From positions 62,001 through 126,000 of the forward strand of contig NZ_JAAQTO010000006.1 of assembly GCF_011742165.1 (NCBI RefSeq): a stretch of DNA of 64,000 nt. Reading direction: 5' to 3'. Source of the stretch: Billgrantia bachuensis. Its GTDB lineage: Bacteria; Pseudomonadota; Gammaproteobacteria; Pseudomonadales; Halomonadaceae. Both the position numbers and the translations under genes were made by a program. Shown here piece after piece: positions 28,331-37,712 of this stretch (its first letter is position 1; each line of letters starts with the position of its first letter). The notes below the pieces were generated by a model that saw nothing but the letters and a program-made list of their open reading frames with translations, searched no databases and was not told the origin of the DNA.

Positions 28331-28362
28331 CAGCGCCCCTGCCGCTTGCGGCAGGGGCGCTG
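28331..28362 (-). terminator. Hairpin after the DUF3141 gene
   Basis: A near-perfect 15-base inverted repeat (cagcgcccctgccgc with its complement) 23 bases after the stop on the minus strand. No long T-run. It separates this gene from topA. Confidence 0.6.
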
Positions 28363-28385
28363 AAACGTGCTGGCAAACCTCTCGC

Positions 28386-30884
28386 TCAGCGCTTGCGCGG
28401 CTTGCGCGAAGCGCCCGGCTTGTTGCTTGCCTCGCTACTGCTAGCGTCGGATTGGCTAACGGCTTTGGGCCTGGAAGCCTGCTTCCGCGCCTTTTCGCCA
28501 GCGGATTGCCTGGGCTGTTCGGGCTTCGGTGTCGCGGGTTCGGACCTGGGTGCCGCGGGTTCGGGCTTGGGTGGTGCGGGTTCCGCCTTGAGCAGTTTCG
28601 CTACCTCGCTGCGGGCTGCAGTCTCGGCCTTGGCGCCCATCGCCACCTCGTCGTGAAGCTCGGCCAGCGCCTGGCGATGCTCAACCGGGTCGACACGCTC
28701 CAGCGCCTCGCCGAACAGTTCACGAATGTGCTCGTAGCGCTTGCGTGCGTGTTCGGAAAGCTCACCGCTGGCTGCCAGCACGTGGTCGATATGCTCAAGG
28801 GAAGCACGAATCGCTTCGGCCCGTTCGCCAGCCAGCAACTGGGGGATTGCTGCCAGTGCAGCGTCGCGATCCAGCTTGAGAATGAAGAACTGCTCGCGCA
28901 CGAGATGCTTGAAGTCGGAGAGACTGCTGCCCGGCTCCAGCTCGGCGCGCGAGGCCCGCAGACGCTTGAAGTTGCGCTCGTCGGTCGTGGGGGCGCCGCC
29001 CAGCACGTGAATCACCGAGCGCATCACGGCCTCATGGATGCCACCCTCGGCTACCCGCTGGCGCAGTTCGTCCTGGCGCCGTTCGAGGAAGCGACGATGC
29101 TCGGGTTCGCTGCCGGGCTGGCGACGATGCACATGGGCGTCGCCGCCCAGTCCGACCATGGCCTGCAGCAGTGGTTGGCCATAGACCGCCAGGAAAAGGT
29201 GCTCGGTGCTCTGGTCGCGAATCTCGCGCCAAGTGTCCAACCCACGGGTAATCTGCTCGGAAACGGCCCTCTCCATGGTACGCAGGACGTTGTCTTCGGA
29301 GACGGGATGGCGATCCTCGCGCACCCACTCGGCGAGCACCGGGAGCGGCACCGACAGGGGGTTGCGATCCGACAGCAGCTTGTAGCCCAGGCGGATCGGG
29401 TGCATGCGGCGCATCAGGCGTGCCGCTTCCGGCGTGATTACCGCACGAATCCAGGGCTGGATGAACTGGCGATAGAGCCCAAGATTGATCTCCGAGATGC
29501 GCGCCACGGTGGCAAAGCGCGCGTCGTCGTCCTCGCGATGATGCAATACGTCCCGATTGAGCCCCTCGATGGAGCGCGCCTTGAACTCGAGCAGGTAGTC
29601 GCGCTCGATCAGCTCGGCATCATCGCGCTCGGCAGCACTAGTCACCGTGGTCTCGTAGAGGCCCGGCGGCAGCACGTCGATATAGTCGATGTTGGCGGTA
29701 AACTCGGCATGCTCCTTGCGTGACACGCTGCTCGACACGAAGATGCCCAGGTGGCCGGTACTGTCATGCACGCAATAAACAATGGTCTGCTCGCTGGCAA
29801 CGATATCGTCGGTATCGCCGTAGAGATCCCGCACCCAGCCCAGCGCCTGCGGCGGCGGGGTGATGTCGTCGCCCTGGGAGCAGAACACCACCACCGGCGA
29901 GCGCACGTTGCGCAGGTCGATGCGGCGTCCGTCCGAGGTGACCAGTTGCGCGGTGGAGAGCCGGTTGCCCACGAACAGGTTGTCAACGATGTACTGGATC
30001 TCCTCACCGCCCAGTACCACGTGGCCACCCCACCAGCGCTCGAAGTTGAGATAGCGTTCGGCCTCGGTATCGACGTTGGCGTAGAGTCGATACTGCTTGC
30101 CCCACCAGGTGTTGGCCGGGTTGAGACGTTCGAAGTTCTGCACCAGCAGGGCGCCATCGAACAGGCCGTCGCCCAGGTCGCTGGCCAGGGTCGTCATCCA
30201 GCTGCCGCCGGTCATGCCACCGGTGTAGCGCATGGGAGCCTTGCCCCGCTCGCCAGCCCAGTAGGAGAGAGGCGCACCGGCGATCAGGATCGGCCCGAAA
30301 CAGTCGGGTTCGAGCGAAGCTGCCATCATGATCTGCCAACCCGCCTGGCAATTGCCCACCACCATGGGCTTTTCGCACGATTGCGGATGATCCTCGATCA
30401 CCCGACGCAGGAAGGCGATCTCCGCCTCCACCACGTCCTCGACCGTCTGGCCAGGCTCGGGATAAGGCAGAAAGCCGATGAAATAGCAGGGATGGCCGGC
30501 ACGCAGGGCAACGCCGATTTCACTGTCCGGCTTGAAGCCGCCGATACCGGGACCGTGTCCGGCTCGCGGGTCGACGACCACGAAGGGCCGCGACTGGAGA
30601 TCGATCTCGACGTCGGGCGGAGGCAGGATGCGCATCAGCTCGTAGTTCACCGGCCGCGGCAGGCTGCGGCCATCCATCACGACTTCGGCGTCGAAGCCAA
30701 GCACGTTGGGCTTGGTCTTCTCGATATGTTCAAGGTACTGATTGCCACGCTCGCGCATCACGTCCATGTACAGCACGCTGCGTTCGACGGCGTCTCGCCA
30801 GTAGTCGAAGGCGGCACGGCCGAAACCGAATGGGTCCAGGAAGCTGAAGGCTTCTTTGGAGGGTGTCGGCAAGAGTGAGTTCAT
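28386..30884 (-). CDS. DUF3141 protein, PHA-synthase-like alpha/beta hydrolase
   Basis: 832 residues. The central part is an alpha/beta hydrolase related to polyhydroxyalkanoate synthases: FVVVDPRAGHGPGIGG, VVGNCQAGWQ (a GxCxxG nucleophile elbow with cysteine, as in PHA synthase), GDDITPP and HDSTGHLGIFVS for the acid and histidine. Family members are larger than PhaC and their reaction is not established to my knowledge. The last 110 residues are low-complexity, rich in Pro, Lys, Ala and Glu with repeated PKPE-type units, and probably disordered; PHA granule binding is possible but unproven. The start MNSLLPTPSKEAF has GGAG seven bases upstream; an upstream ATG lacks one. Confidence 0.85.
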   Translation of the reverse strand: MNSLLPTPSKEAFSFLDPFGFGRAAFDYWRDAVERSVLYMDVMRERGNQYLEHIEKTKPNVLGFDAEVVMDGRSLPRPVNYELMRILPPPDVEIDLQSRPFVVVDPRAGHGPGIGGFKPDSEIGVALRAGHPCYFIGFLPYPEPGQTVEDVVEAEIAFLRRVIEDHPQSCEKPMVVGNCQAGWQIMMAASLEPDCFGPILIAGAPLSYWAGERGKAPMRYTGGMTGGSWMTTLASDLGDGLFDGALLVQNFERLNPANTWWGKQYRLYANVDTEAERYLNFERWWGGHVVLGGEEIQYIVDNLFVGNRLSTAQLVTSDGRRIDLRNVRSPVVVFCSQGDDITPPPQALGWVRDLYGDTDDIVASEQTIVYCVHDSTGHLGIFVSSSVSRKEHAEFTANIDYIDVLPPGLYETTVTSAAERDDAELIERDYLLEFKARSIEGLNRDVLHHREDDDARFATVARISEINLGLYRQFIQPWIRAVITPEAARLMRRMHPIRLGYKLLSDRNPLSVPLPVLAEWVREDRHPVSEDNVLRTMERAVSEQITRGLDTWREIRDQSTEHLFLAVYGQPLLQAMVGLGGDAHVHRRQPGSEPEHRRFLERRQDELRQRVAEGGIHEAVMRSVIHVLGGAPTTDERNFKRLRASRAELEPGSSLSDFKHLVREQFFILKLDRDAALAAIPQLLAGERAEAIRASLEHIDHVLAASGELSEHARKRYEHIRELFGEALERVDPVEHRQALAELHDEVAMGAKAETAARSEVAKLLKAEPAPPKPEPAAPRSEPATPKPEQPRQSAGEKARKQASRPKAVSQSDASSSEASNKPGASRKPRKR

Positions 30885-31025
30885 GTTCGGCTCCAGGTTT
30901 CTCCGATGGCAAACGCATCGACATCGGGAGGAGTAAATATGCTGCGGTGCAACAAGCATAGTACCCCCTGCGCCGTCTCGACGCAGCCGTTTTGTCGATT
31001 TTTTGTGACTGGACGGTGGTTTCGC

Positions 31026-32054
31026 TCAGCCCTGTTCACCGGCAGCGCCCCCCACGCCCCCTGGATCGCCACGCCACTCGGCCAGCGCGCGTCGCTCGCG
31101 ACGGCCAGCCTCCGGCCCATCTCGCCCCCAGGTCAACAGCCGCACTTCAGTCTCGGCAATAGATTGGGAGGACCGATCGAGCCTGACCCCCGGCCCACCG
31201 CACAACTGGCCCGTTATCGAAGAGAGCAGGCGCCAGCGTGCCTGGCCTGGCCGCCCCGGGCCATGCCCCATGTGCCCGACCCGCGGACGCCTGAGGCGTT
31301 CACCCGCCACCAGCCGAATTTGCTCCACCGCCAAGTCGAGACCGGTCAGGACCTCGGCCAGACCCTCGTAGCCCGTCAGGCCAGGGCGCATGCCAACAAA
31401 ACCCAGCCGATTGTCGGTCAGCGAGAAACTCAGCGTTGCCAGGCCGACCAGGCCGAGCGAGCGAGCACCCTGCACGGCAAGCTGCCCGAGATAGGCGCGC
31501 TGCTCCGGGGTCAGTCGCTCACTGGGTGCCATGGCGAACCCTTCGCCGAGCAGCTCATGCTCGACCAGAGCCAGTGCCTGGCCGCGACAATCAGCCAGTA
31601 CCGGCAGGTGTACCCGCGGCGCCGACGCCTCGCCCAAGGGCAGCCCCGCTTCACGCATCAGCTGCCGGGAGGCACCGTCGTCGCACATGACGGCGACAAG
31701 GCTTTCGGGCGGACCGATGAAGGCCAGTCCGGCACGCGAACAACCACGGGCGAGACGCCACTGCTCCTCGGCGGTCGCTTCCCCGGGATGCACAGCGTCG
31801 CAGCCCAGCCGCTGGGCTCGCTCCACCAAGGTATCGCCGGTCGCACCAGCGCTGTCGCACCAGGCCAGCTCGAGTTCAGCGCAGGCCTGGCCGGCACGCA
31901 GCGCAGCCAGCCCGCTACCCGCCAGCAAGACACCGCGCCAGCCCCCCTGGCGCAGAGCATCGAGATAAGGGGCGGTTGGCAACTGCCGTTGCCGGCCGAG
32001 GCTATCGGCATGACCCTGGTCGCCGGCAGTGATAGCATGGATAAGCTTCTTCAA
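31026..32054 (-). CDS. Biotin-carboxylase-like protein lacking the ATP-grasp B subdomain
   Basis: 342 residues. It aligns along its length with the AccC at the other end of the window: GVLLAGSGLAALRAGQACAE with the AccC N-domain, CDAVHPGEATAEEQ and AFIGPPESLVAVM, LPVLADCRGQALALVEHE with [18 protein letters not shown], and LTGLDLAVEQIRLVAGE with [16 protein letters not shown]. AccC residues about 133-209, including the GGGGRG loop, are replaced by about ten residues, and the catalytic stretch [10 protein letters not shown] reads GMRPGLTGYE. Carboxylase activity is therefore unlikely. It starts at TTG after a strong GGGGAGG, so it is translated, not a decayed pseudogene. A LysR gene diverges 33 bases away and may control it. 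Confidence 0.75.
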   Translation of the reverse strand: MKKLIHAITAGDQGHADSLGRQRQLPTAPYLDALRQGGWRGVLLAGSGLAALRAGQACAELELAWCDSAGATGDTLVERAQRLGCDAVHPGEATAEEQWRLARGCSRAGLAFIGPPESLVAVMCDDGASRQLMREAGLPLGEASAPRVHLPVLADCRGQALALVEHELLGEGFAMAPSERLTPEQRAYLGQLAVQGARSLGLVGLATLSFSLTDNRLGFVGMRPGLTGYEGLAEVLTGLDLAVEQIRLVAGERLRRPRVGHMGHGPGRPGQARWRLLSSITGQLCGGPGVRLDRSSQSIAETEVRLLTWGRDGPEAGRRERRALAEWRGDPGGVGGAAGEQG

Positions 32055-32087
32055 CGGGCCTCCCCGACCCTTCTAGCGGATTGATCG

Positions 32088-33077
32088 ATGACGACGCCTA
32101 GCCTGCTGAACCGCCTGACCTTTCGCCAGTTGCAGGTGTTCCAGGCCGTGCATGGCCAACAGTCCTATTCGCGGGCTGCCGAACGGCTGGGCTTGACCCA
32201 ACCGGCAGTCAGCGCGCAGATCCGCCAGCTCGAGCAAGCCCTGGGCCAACCGCTGTTCAAGTATTCCGGCAAGACCCTACATGTGTTGCCGGCCGCCGAT
32301 GCACTGGCGGCATCGACACAGGCTATCTTTGGCCAGGTCTCGCGCTTGCAGATGGCGCTGTCGGACATGGACGGTACGATTTCCGGCGAACTCAACCTGG
32401 CAGCCGTCTCGACGGCCCAGTACGTGGTGCCGCACCTGATCGCCCGCTTCCGCGCCCACTATCCCAACGTTCAGGTTCGGTTGCAGGTGTGCAACCGCAG
32501 CCAGGCACTGGAGCGGCTGGCGGCTCGCCGCGACGACCTGGTGATCATGGCGATGGTTCCCGAGGATGACGACAACCTGGTTTTCATGCCGTTCCTGGAA
32601 AATGAGCTGATTCCCATCGTCTGGCCCGGCCACCCATTGCTCGAGGCTCACTCCCCCACTCTGGAGGATCTGGCCCGACACTATCTACTGATGCGTGAGT
32701 CAGGCTCGGGGGTGCGCACCGCCTTCGAAGAGCTCGCCGCCGAACAGGACGTTGCGCTTCAGCATACCATGGAGCTGGGGACCAACGAGGCGATCAAGCA
32801 AGGGGTGATGGCGCACTTGGGCGTGACGGTGCTGCCGCGGCTGTCCGTACGCCTGGAACTCGGCGCGGGACTACTGGCCGAGCTGTCCCTGCCGGGTTTT
32901 CCCCTGCGCCGCTCCTGGTGCACGGTCTACCCCAGAGATCGCTTTCCCACCCCGGTGACCGAGCTGTTCCTGCGCTTCGTACGCGAGCGACTGGGCGAGA
33001 TCGAGGCGCATTTCAAGGCGACACCGCAGCCGATGCCCGATCATGGCGTGGTCTGCCTGCCGATACCTCCCGGCTGA
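32088..33077 (+). CDS. LysR-family transcriptional regulator, CbbR-like
   Basis: 329 residues. The N-terminal winged helix-turn-helix (FRQLQVFQAVHGQQSYSRAA, then TQPAVSAQIRQLE) is joined to a periplasmic-binding-like effector domain, with AVSTAQYVVPHLIARFRAHYP at its start as in CbbR-type regulators. No Calvin-cycle genes are near. Divergence from the biotin-carboxylase-like gene with only 33 bases between suggests that it regulates that gene and itself. The effector is unknown. Confidence 0.88.
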   Translation: MTTPSLLNRLTFRQLQVFQAVHGQQSYSRAAERLGLTQPAVSAQIRQLEQALGQPLFKYSGKTLHVLPAADALAASTQAIFGQVSRLQMALSDMDGTISGELNLAAVSTAQYVVPHLIARFRAHYPNVQVRLQVCNRSQALERLAARRDDLVIMAMVPEDDDNLVFMPFLENELIPIVWPGHPLLEAHSPTLEDLARHYLLMRESGSGVRTAFEELAAEQDVALQHTMELGTNEAIKQGVMAHLGVTVLPRLSVRLELGAGLLAELSLPGFPLRRSWCTVYPRDRFPTPVTELFLRFVRERLGEIEAHFKATPQPMPDHGVVCLPIPPG

Positions 33078-33260
33078 AGGCTTGACTGGCCGAGCGGCGA
33101 CTCCGGCCGCTGTGCCAGGCAGGCGCGAATATGATAGATTACGGGCCTGCGACCATCGTATCAATTGCCGGCCATGCGGGCTGGTGCTGCCCCGGTACAC
33201 GACGTACCGCGGCACCCAGGCATGGTTGTGGCAGCCGCCGAGTGGAGGGGCTCACACCCT

Positions 33261-34313
33261 ATGAGCGACAACACCTCAAAACGCGTGCCAAGCGGCGCGA
33301 AGTTCCGCACCGAGCATGGCTTTGCCGCCATCAAGGACGGCATGAAGCAGCGCGACCAGGCCGAGGAGCGCCCCGAACCGGGACGCAAGCCGCAATGGTT
33401 GCGCGCCCAGATTCCCGGCGGCGGCCGCTTCGAGGCGGTGAAGCGCAATGTCAACGAGCATCGCCTGAGCACCGTGTGCGCCGAGTCGCACTGCCCCAAC
33501 ATGGGCGAGTGCTGGAGCAACGGCACCGCCACCATCATGCTGATGGGCTCGGTGTGCACCCGCGCCTGCCGCTTCTGTGCCGTCGATACCGGCAACCCCC
33601 GTGGTTGGCTGGATAGCGAGGAACCGGCCAACACCGCCAAGTCGGTGGAGCTGATGGGGCTGCGCTACGTGGTACTGACCTCGGTCGACCGCGACGACCT
33701 GACAGACGGCGGCGCTGCCCACTATGCCGAGTGCGTCCGGGCGATCAAGACCAATACGCCGGCGGTGGTGGTCGAGGCGCTGACGCCCGACTTCGACGGT
33801 GACCCTGCCGCCATCGAGCGAGTGGTCGATTCCGGCCTCGAGGTGTTCGCCCAGAACGTCGAAACCGTGGAGCGGCTCACACACTATGTGCGAGACCCAC
33901 GGGCCGGCTATCGCAAGACTCTCGACGTGCTGGCCCATGCCAAGCGCTATCGCCCCGATGTGCTGACCAAGACCAGCCTGATGCTGGGACTCGGAGAGAC
34001 GGACGAAGAAATACTCGCAACCTTCGACGACCTGCGCGCCATCGATGTGGATATCGTCACCCTCGGCCAGTATCTGCGTCCCACCCGCAACCACCTGCCG
34101 GTCGAGCGCTGGGTCACGCCGGACGAGTTCGAACGCTATCGCCGGCTCGGCCTGGAGAAAGGTTTCATGGAGGTGGCTTCCGGCCCCTTGGTGCGCTCCA
34201 GCTACCGTGCCGATCGGGTATTCGAGAAGAACAATCTGGGACTGGCCGCACCGGCCAAAGTGCCGGGTCAGGCACCCGACCCCGATCGCATTCAGGCGGT
34301 CAATGTCGGCTGA
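33261..34313 (+). CDS. lipA: Lipoyl synthase
   Basis: 350 residues. A radical SAM enzyme that inserts two sulfurs into protein-bound octanoyl groups. Auxiliary cluster cysteines are in [12 protein letters not shown], the SAM cluster is CTRACRFC, and the conserved RSSYRAD serine ligand is near the C-terminus. GGAGGGG precedes the ATG by about 11 bases; an upstream in-frame ATG gives a non-homologous extension. Its partner lipB faces it on the opposite strand instead of sharing an operon. Confidence 0.97.
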   Translation: MSDNTSKRVPSGAKFRTEHGFAAIKDGMKQRDQAEERPEPGRKPQWLRAQIPGGGRFEAVKRNVNEHRLSTVCAESHCPNMGECWSNGTATIMLMGSVCTRACRFCAVDTGNPRGWLDSEEPANTAKSVELMGLRYVVLTSVDRDDLTDGGAAHYAECVRAIKTNTPAVVVEALTPDFDGDPAAIERVVDSGLEVFAQNVETVERLTHYVRDPRAGYRKTLDVLAHAKRYRPDVLTKTSLMLGLGETDEEILATFDDLRAIDVDIVTLGQYLRPTRNHLPVERWVTPDEFERYRRLGLEKGFMEVASGPLVRSSYRADRVFEKNNLGLAAPAKVPGQAPDPDRIQAVNVG

Positions 34314-34344
34314 AACACGCCGCAACCGGATAGCCCAACATGAC

Positions 34345-34369
34345 AAAGGCGACCTTATTCGGTCGCCTT
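34345..34369 (+). terminator. Terminator between convergent lipA and lipB
   Basis: aaggcgacc and ggtcgcctt pair around ttattc, 32 bases after the lipA stop, followed by a mixed T-containing tail. It probably also serves lipB on the other strand. Confidence 0.6.
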
Positions 34370-34408
34370 CGTCGTCGCTGCCTGGTAGCTACGTATTACG
34401 GCGGCATT

Positions 34409-35101
34409 TCAATCGACGCCGGCAGTAGCCGGCCACCCAGACAGTTCCTCTGCATCGACCCGCATCAGGCTGCGCCCCAGCTGGTGTGCCAGGCACTCGG
34501 CCAACCGCACGCCGACCCGTTGGGTGGAGGGCGGCTCGGGGATCAGGTCGGCCAGGCGGGTCATGGCCATGCCGGCATAGCCGCAGGGGTTGATGCGCTG
34601 GAACGGCGCCAGGTCGGCCTCGACGTTCAGCGCCACGCCATGATAGCTCGCACCACGCCGGATACGCAGGCCCAGCGAGGCGATCTTGGCCTCGCCGACG
34701 TAGACCCCAGGCGCGTCCGGGCGCGCCCGTGCCACGACACCCTGTTCGGCCAGCACGGCAATGACGGCATTCTCGAGCGCCGAGACGAGTTCGCGCACGC
34801 CGAGCCGTGCCCGACGTACGTCGAGCAGCGGATAGAGCACCACCTGACCCGGGCCGTGGTAGGTCACCTGCCCGCCACGATCCGTCTGCACCACCGGAAT
34901 ATCGCCCGGCATCAGCAGATGCTCGGGCTTACCCGCCTGGCCCTGGGTGAAAACCGGTTCATGCTCCACCAGCCAGAACTGATCCGGCGTCGCTTCGCCG
35001 CGGTTGTCAGTAAGCTCGCGCATGGCCTGCCACACTGGCAGATAGGGGCGCCGCCCCAAGTCCAGCAGAGCGATTGGTGAGGCACGGCCATCCTCGGTCA
35101 T
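34409..35101 (-). CDS. lipB: Octanoyltransferase
   Basis: 230 residues. Transfers octanoate from acyl carrier protein to lipoyl domains, the step before LipA. Landmarks are [31 protein letters not shown] with the conserved lysine, and the catalytic cysteine in NPCGYAG. Its ATG follows the ybeD stop with no spacer, so the two are translated together as the tail of the cell-wall cluster. Confidence 0.96.
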   Translation of the reverse strand: MTEDGRASPIALLDLGRRPYLPVWQAMRELTDNRGEATPDQFWLVEHEPVFTQGQAGKPEHLLMPGDIPVVQTDRGGQVTYHGPGQVVLYPLLDVRRARLGVRELVSALENAVIAVLAEQGVVARARPDAPGVYVGEAKIASLGLRIRRGASYHGVALNVEADLAPFQRINPCGYAGMAMTRLADLIPEPPSTQRVGVRLAECLAHQLGRSLMRVDAEELSGWPATAGVD

Positions 35102-35410
35102 TCACACCACCATGTGCACGCGGCCGGTAGCCTTGAGATCGGCGAAAAGCGCCTTGAGCTGGGCCTCGCCGGTGGCGCGCAGAGTCAGTCTCACCGACAG
35201 GAAGCGAGCATTGCGACTCTCCACCACTTCGATGCTTGACGCATCGAAGCTGGCGTCATGACGCAGCACCACCTGACACACGCTAGCAGTGAAATCCTCG
35301 GCAGCGTCCCCCACCACCTTGATCGGGTAATCGCAGGGGAAGGTGATCGTCGGTGCAGCGACATTTGCTGCCGCTGGCTGACGCAAATCACGCAGTTTGT
35401 TGTCTGTCAT
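35102..35410 (-). CDS. ybeD: YbeD/DUF493 family protein (UPF0250)
   Basis: 102 residues. It matches the YbeD family: ITFPCDYPIKVVGDA near residue 20 and a ferredoxin-like alpha/beta fold resembling ACT domains. It is a conserved partner of lipB and dacA with no established reaction; a small-molecule sensing role in lipoate metabolism is only a suggestion. The ATG at MTDNKLRDL is chosen over an upstream in-frame start that reads into noncoding sequence. Confidence 0.88.
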   Translation of the reverse strand: MTDNKLRDLRQPAAANVAAPTITFPCDYPIKVVGDAAEDFTASVCQVVLRHDASFDASSIEVVESRNARFLSVRLTLRATGEAQLKALFADLKATGRVHMVV

Positions 35411-35477
35411 GGCTCTAAGGTCTCGAAGACAATTTCCGAGCATTTTACTCAACTATTTCCCGTCGACCAAGCCGTCC

Positions 35478-36683
35478 CTAGAGCCAGCCGCTGAGCAGGT
35501 TGCTGAAGAAGCGCCGTACCTGGTCGAAAAGTCGCTTGAACAGTCCGCCCTCCTCGATCGACTCGAGAGCCACCAGCTCCTGTTCGCCCACGACCTCCTC
35601 GCCGAGACGCACCTCGAGGGTCCCGACTCGATCGCCGAGACTGATCGGTGCGGTGAGGTCCGGACGTATGTCCAGGCGAGCGCTTAGTTCATGGTTACGC
35701 GAGCGCGGCAGTGTCATGGCGACATCGCTGTCGACGCCAACGCGCAGCTCATCCTTCTCGCCCCCCCAGATTCGCGGCGTATTCAATACCGCCCCCTGTT
35801 CATAGAGCTTGAGGGTCTCGAAGTAGCGAAATCCGTAGCTGAGCAGCTTCTGGGTCTCCTGTGCACGGGCCTCCTCGGAGCTGGTGCCCATCACTACCGC
35901 GATCAGGCGCATGTCATCGCGTACGGCCGAAGCCACCAGACAATATCCGGCCTCTTCGGTATGGCCCGTCTTCAGTCCATCCACCGTCGGGTCGCGCCAC
36001 AGCAACCGATTGCGATTGGGCTGACGAATATCGTTGTAGGTGAAGTACTTCTCGGCGTAGATGGCGTAATGCTCGGGATAGTCGTCGATGATGTACTGGG
36101 ACAGCAGCGCCAGATCGCGAGCCGAGGAGTAGTGCTCGGGGTGAGGAAGCCCCGTGGCATTGACGAAATGGGTGTTGCTCAGGCCAAGCCGCGACGCGTG
36201 CTGATTCATCATGTCGGCGAAGGGCGCCTCGCCACCAGCCAGGTGTTCTGCTACGGCGATGCTGGCATCGTTGCCGGACTGAATGATGATTCCGTACAGC
36301 AGGTCACGGATCGAGACGTCGGTATTGACTTCGATGAACATCTTGGAGCCGCCCGTACGCCAGGCGTTCTCGCTGATACGCACGCTATCGTCCATGCTGA
36401 TGTTACCGCGATTCAGCTCGCGCTCGACCAGATAAGCGGTCATCAACTTGGTCAGGCTCGCCGGCGGCAGGCGCTCGTCGGCGTTGTGCTCCGCCAGTAC
36501 CCTGCCGCTATCGGCATCCATCAATATCCACGACTTGGCCGCAACCTGCGGTGGTGCGGGTATCAAGGTTTGAGGTTGTGGTGTCGGCACCGTCTGGGCC
36601 AGGACCTGGGAAACGACCAATAGCAGGCTCAGCAGCGTCAACGGCAGGAGCCGTGAGCGGAAACGGGAAAGCAGTACTCGCAT
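35478..36683 (-). CDS. dacA: D-alanyl-D-alanine carboxypeptidase (PBP5/6 type)
   Basis: 401 residues from the preferred start. A secreted, membrane-tethered low-molecular-weight penicillin-binding protein that trims the terminal D-Ala of peptidoglycan stems. After the signal peptide (ending near SQVLAQ) come SLTK (active serine), SGN and LKTGHTEE motifs, then the PBP5_C beta domain and a C-terminal amphipathic helix (FKRLFDQVRRFFSNLL) for membrane attachment. Three in-frame ATGs lie within 15 bases (36698, 36689, 36683); the last has GAG at the best distance. Confidence 0.94.
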   Translation of the reverse strand: MRVLLSRFRSRLLPLTLLSLLLVVSQVLAQTVPTPQPQTLIPAPPQVAAKSWILMDADSGRVLAEHNADERLPPASLTKLMTAYLVERELNRGNISMDDSVRISENAWRTGGSKMFIEVNTDVSIRDLLYGIIIQSGNDASIAVAEHLAGGEAPFADMMNQHASRLGLSNTHFVNATGLPHPEHYSSARDLALLSQYIIDDYPEHYAIYAEKYFTYNDIRQPNRNRLLWRDPTVDGLKTGHTEEAGYCLVASAVRDDMRLIAVVMGTSSEEARAQETQKLLSYGFRYFETLKLYEQGAVLNTPRIWGGEKDELRVGVDSDVAMTLPRSRNHELSARLDIRPDLTAPISLGDRVGTLEVRLGEEVVGEQELVALESIEEGGLFKRLFDQVRRFFSNLLSGWL

Positions 36684-36734
36684 GGGCATGGATCTCATTG
36701 CTGCGTCGAGAAGTATCAAGGGAAAGTGCGCCAA

Positions 36735-37712
36735 TCAATTGGCGCCGTTGACGATAAAGGCCTGGTCGAAGCCGGCACGTCTCAGTTCATCGCGAACGGG
36801 CTCGACCTGCCCGGCATGGGCCAGAGGACCCACCTGGACCCGGTACATACCGGTGCCATCCGCGACACGCACCGGATGCGACAATTCACGCTCGAGACGA
36901 GCCTTGAGCGCCTGGGCATTGTCGGCCGAGCCCAGCGCTGCGATCTGCAGATAGATCGGCACCGAGCCGCCTGCCTCGTCGGGTTTGTCGCCAGCAGCGG
37001 TCTCCGAGACCGTATCGGTACTCGCCGTCGTCGCTGCCGTGTCGCTGCGTGGCGTCGTAACGCTCTCCGGTCGGGCTGGAGCCGCTGCTGATCGGTTCGC
37101 TTCACCGCCGCCATTTTCAGCCAGCCAGACAACAGGATCGATGGCCTCGACCTTCACCCGGCCGGTGCCACGGTCAAGGATATCGAGTCTTGCCGCAGCG
37201 GCATAGGAAAGGTCGATTTCGCGATCGCTGTGAAAGGGGCCACGATCGTTGACACGCACGATCACCGAACGGCCATTGTCGAGACTCGTGACCCGGGCGT
37301 AGGTCGGCAACGGCAGTGAGCGGTGCGCCGCGCTCATCTTGTACATGTCATAGATCTCGCCGTTGGACGTGGCATAACCGTGGAACTTCTCGCCATACCA
37401 CGATGCCGTGCCCTGCCGCGCATAGCCGCGGGCATCCGGGAGCACACGATAGGTCTTGCCCCACACCTCGTAGACCGGACGGTTGCCTCCTCGCGAGGGC
37501 GCTTCGACACGCGGTACGGCATCGGGAATCTGGCTCACGTCCGGCGGGTCCTCCGGGTAGGCATCGCCACTCATGGCGTAGCGCTCCCCTTCCGCCGACG
37601 TTGCGGCGGGCCCCTGCGACACGCCGCTGCGCTGCGCCGGGGCGTTCGAACCGCTGCCGGCACAGCCAGCCACCAGCGTCGTCACGATCAATGCCGCCCA
37701 CACCTTTCTCAC
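36735..37712 (-). CDS. rlpA: Septal ring lytic transglycosylase RlpA with SPOR domain
   Basis: 325 residues. A lipoprotein (lipobox LVAGC, cysteine about residue 17) that cleaves denuded glycan at the division septum. The double-psi beta-barrel domain contains GTASWYGEKFHGYATSNGE and VRVNDRGPF with the catalytic aspartate; a Thr/Ala-rich linker leads to a C-terminal SPOR domain (about residues 248-325), which binds denuded peptidoglycan. It starts at GTG overlapping the mltB stop (GTGA). Confidence 0.95.
   Translation of the reverse strand: MRKVWAALIVTTLVAGCAGSGSNAPAQRSGVSQGPAATSAEGERYAMSGDAYPEDPPDVSQIPDAVPRVEAPSRGGNRPVYEVWGKTYRVLPDARGYARQGTASWYGEKFHGYATSNGEIYDMYKMSAAHRSLPLPTYARVTSLDNGRSVIVRVNDRGPFHSDREIDLSYAAAARLDILDRGTGRVKVEAIDPVVWLAENGGGEANRSAAAPARPESVTTPRSDTAATTASTDTVSETAAGDKPDEAGGSVPIYLQIAALGSADNAQALKARLERELSHPVRVADGTGMYRVQVGPLAHAGQVEPVRDELRRAGFDQAFIVNGAN

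Noticed and set aside
28032-29723. 563-codon plus-strand frame
   Set aside because: Antisense to topA and the DUF3141 gene; His/Gln/Leu-rich shadow composition and no start signal.
30906-32084. 392-codon plus-strand frame covering the carboxylase-like gene
   Set aside because: The translation shows no domain-like order, while the minus strand aligns with AccC and has a strong ribosome binding site.
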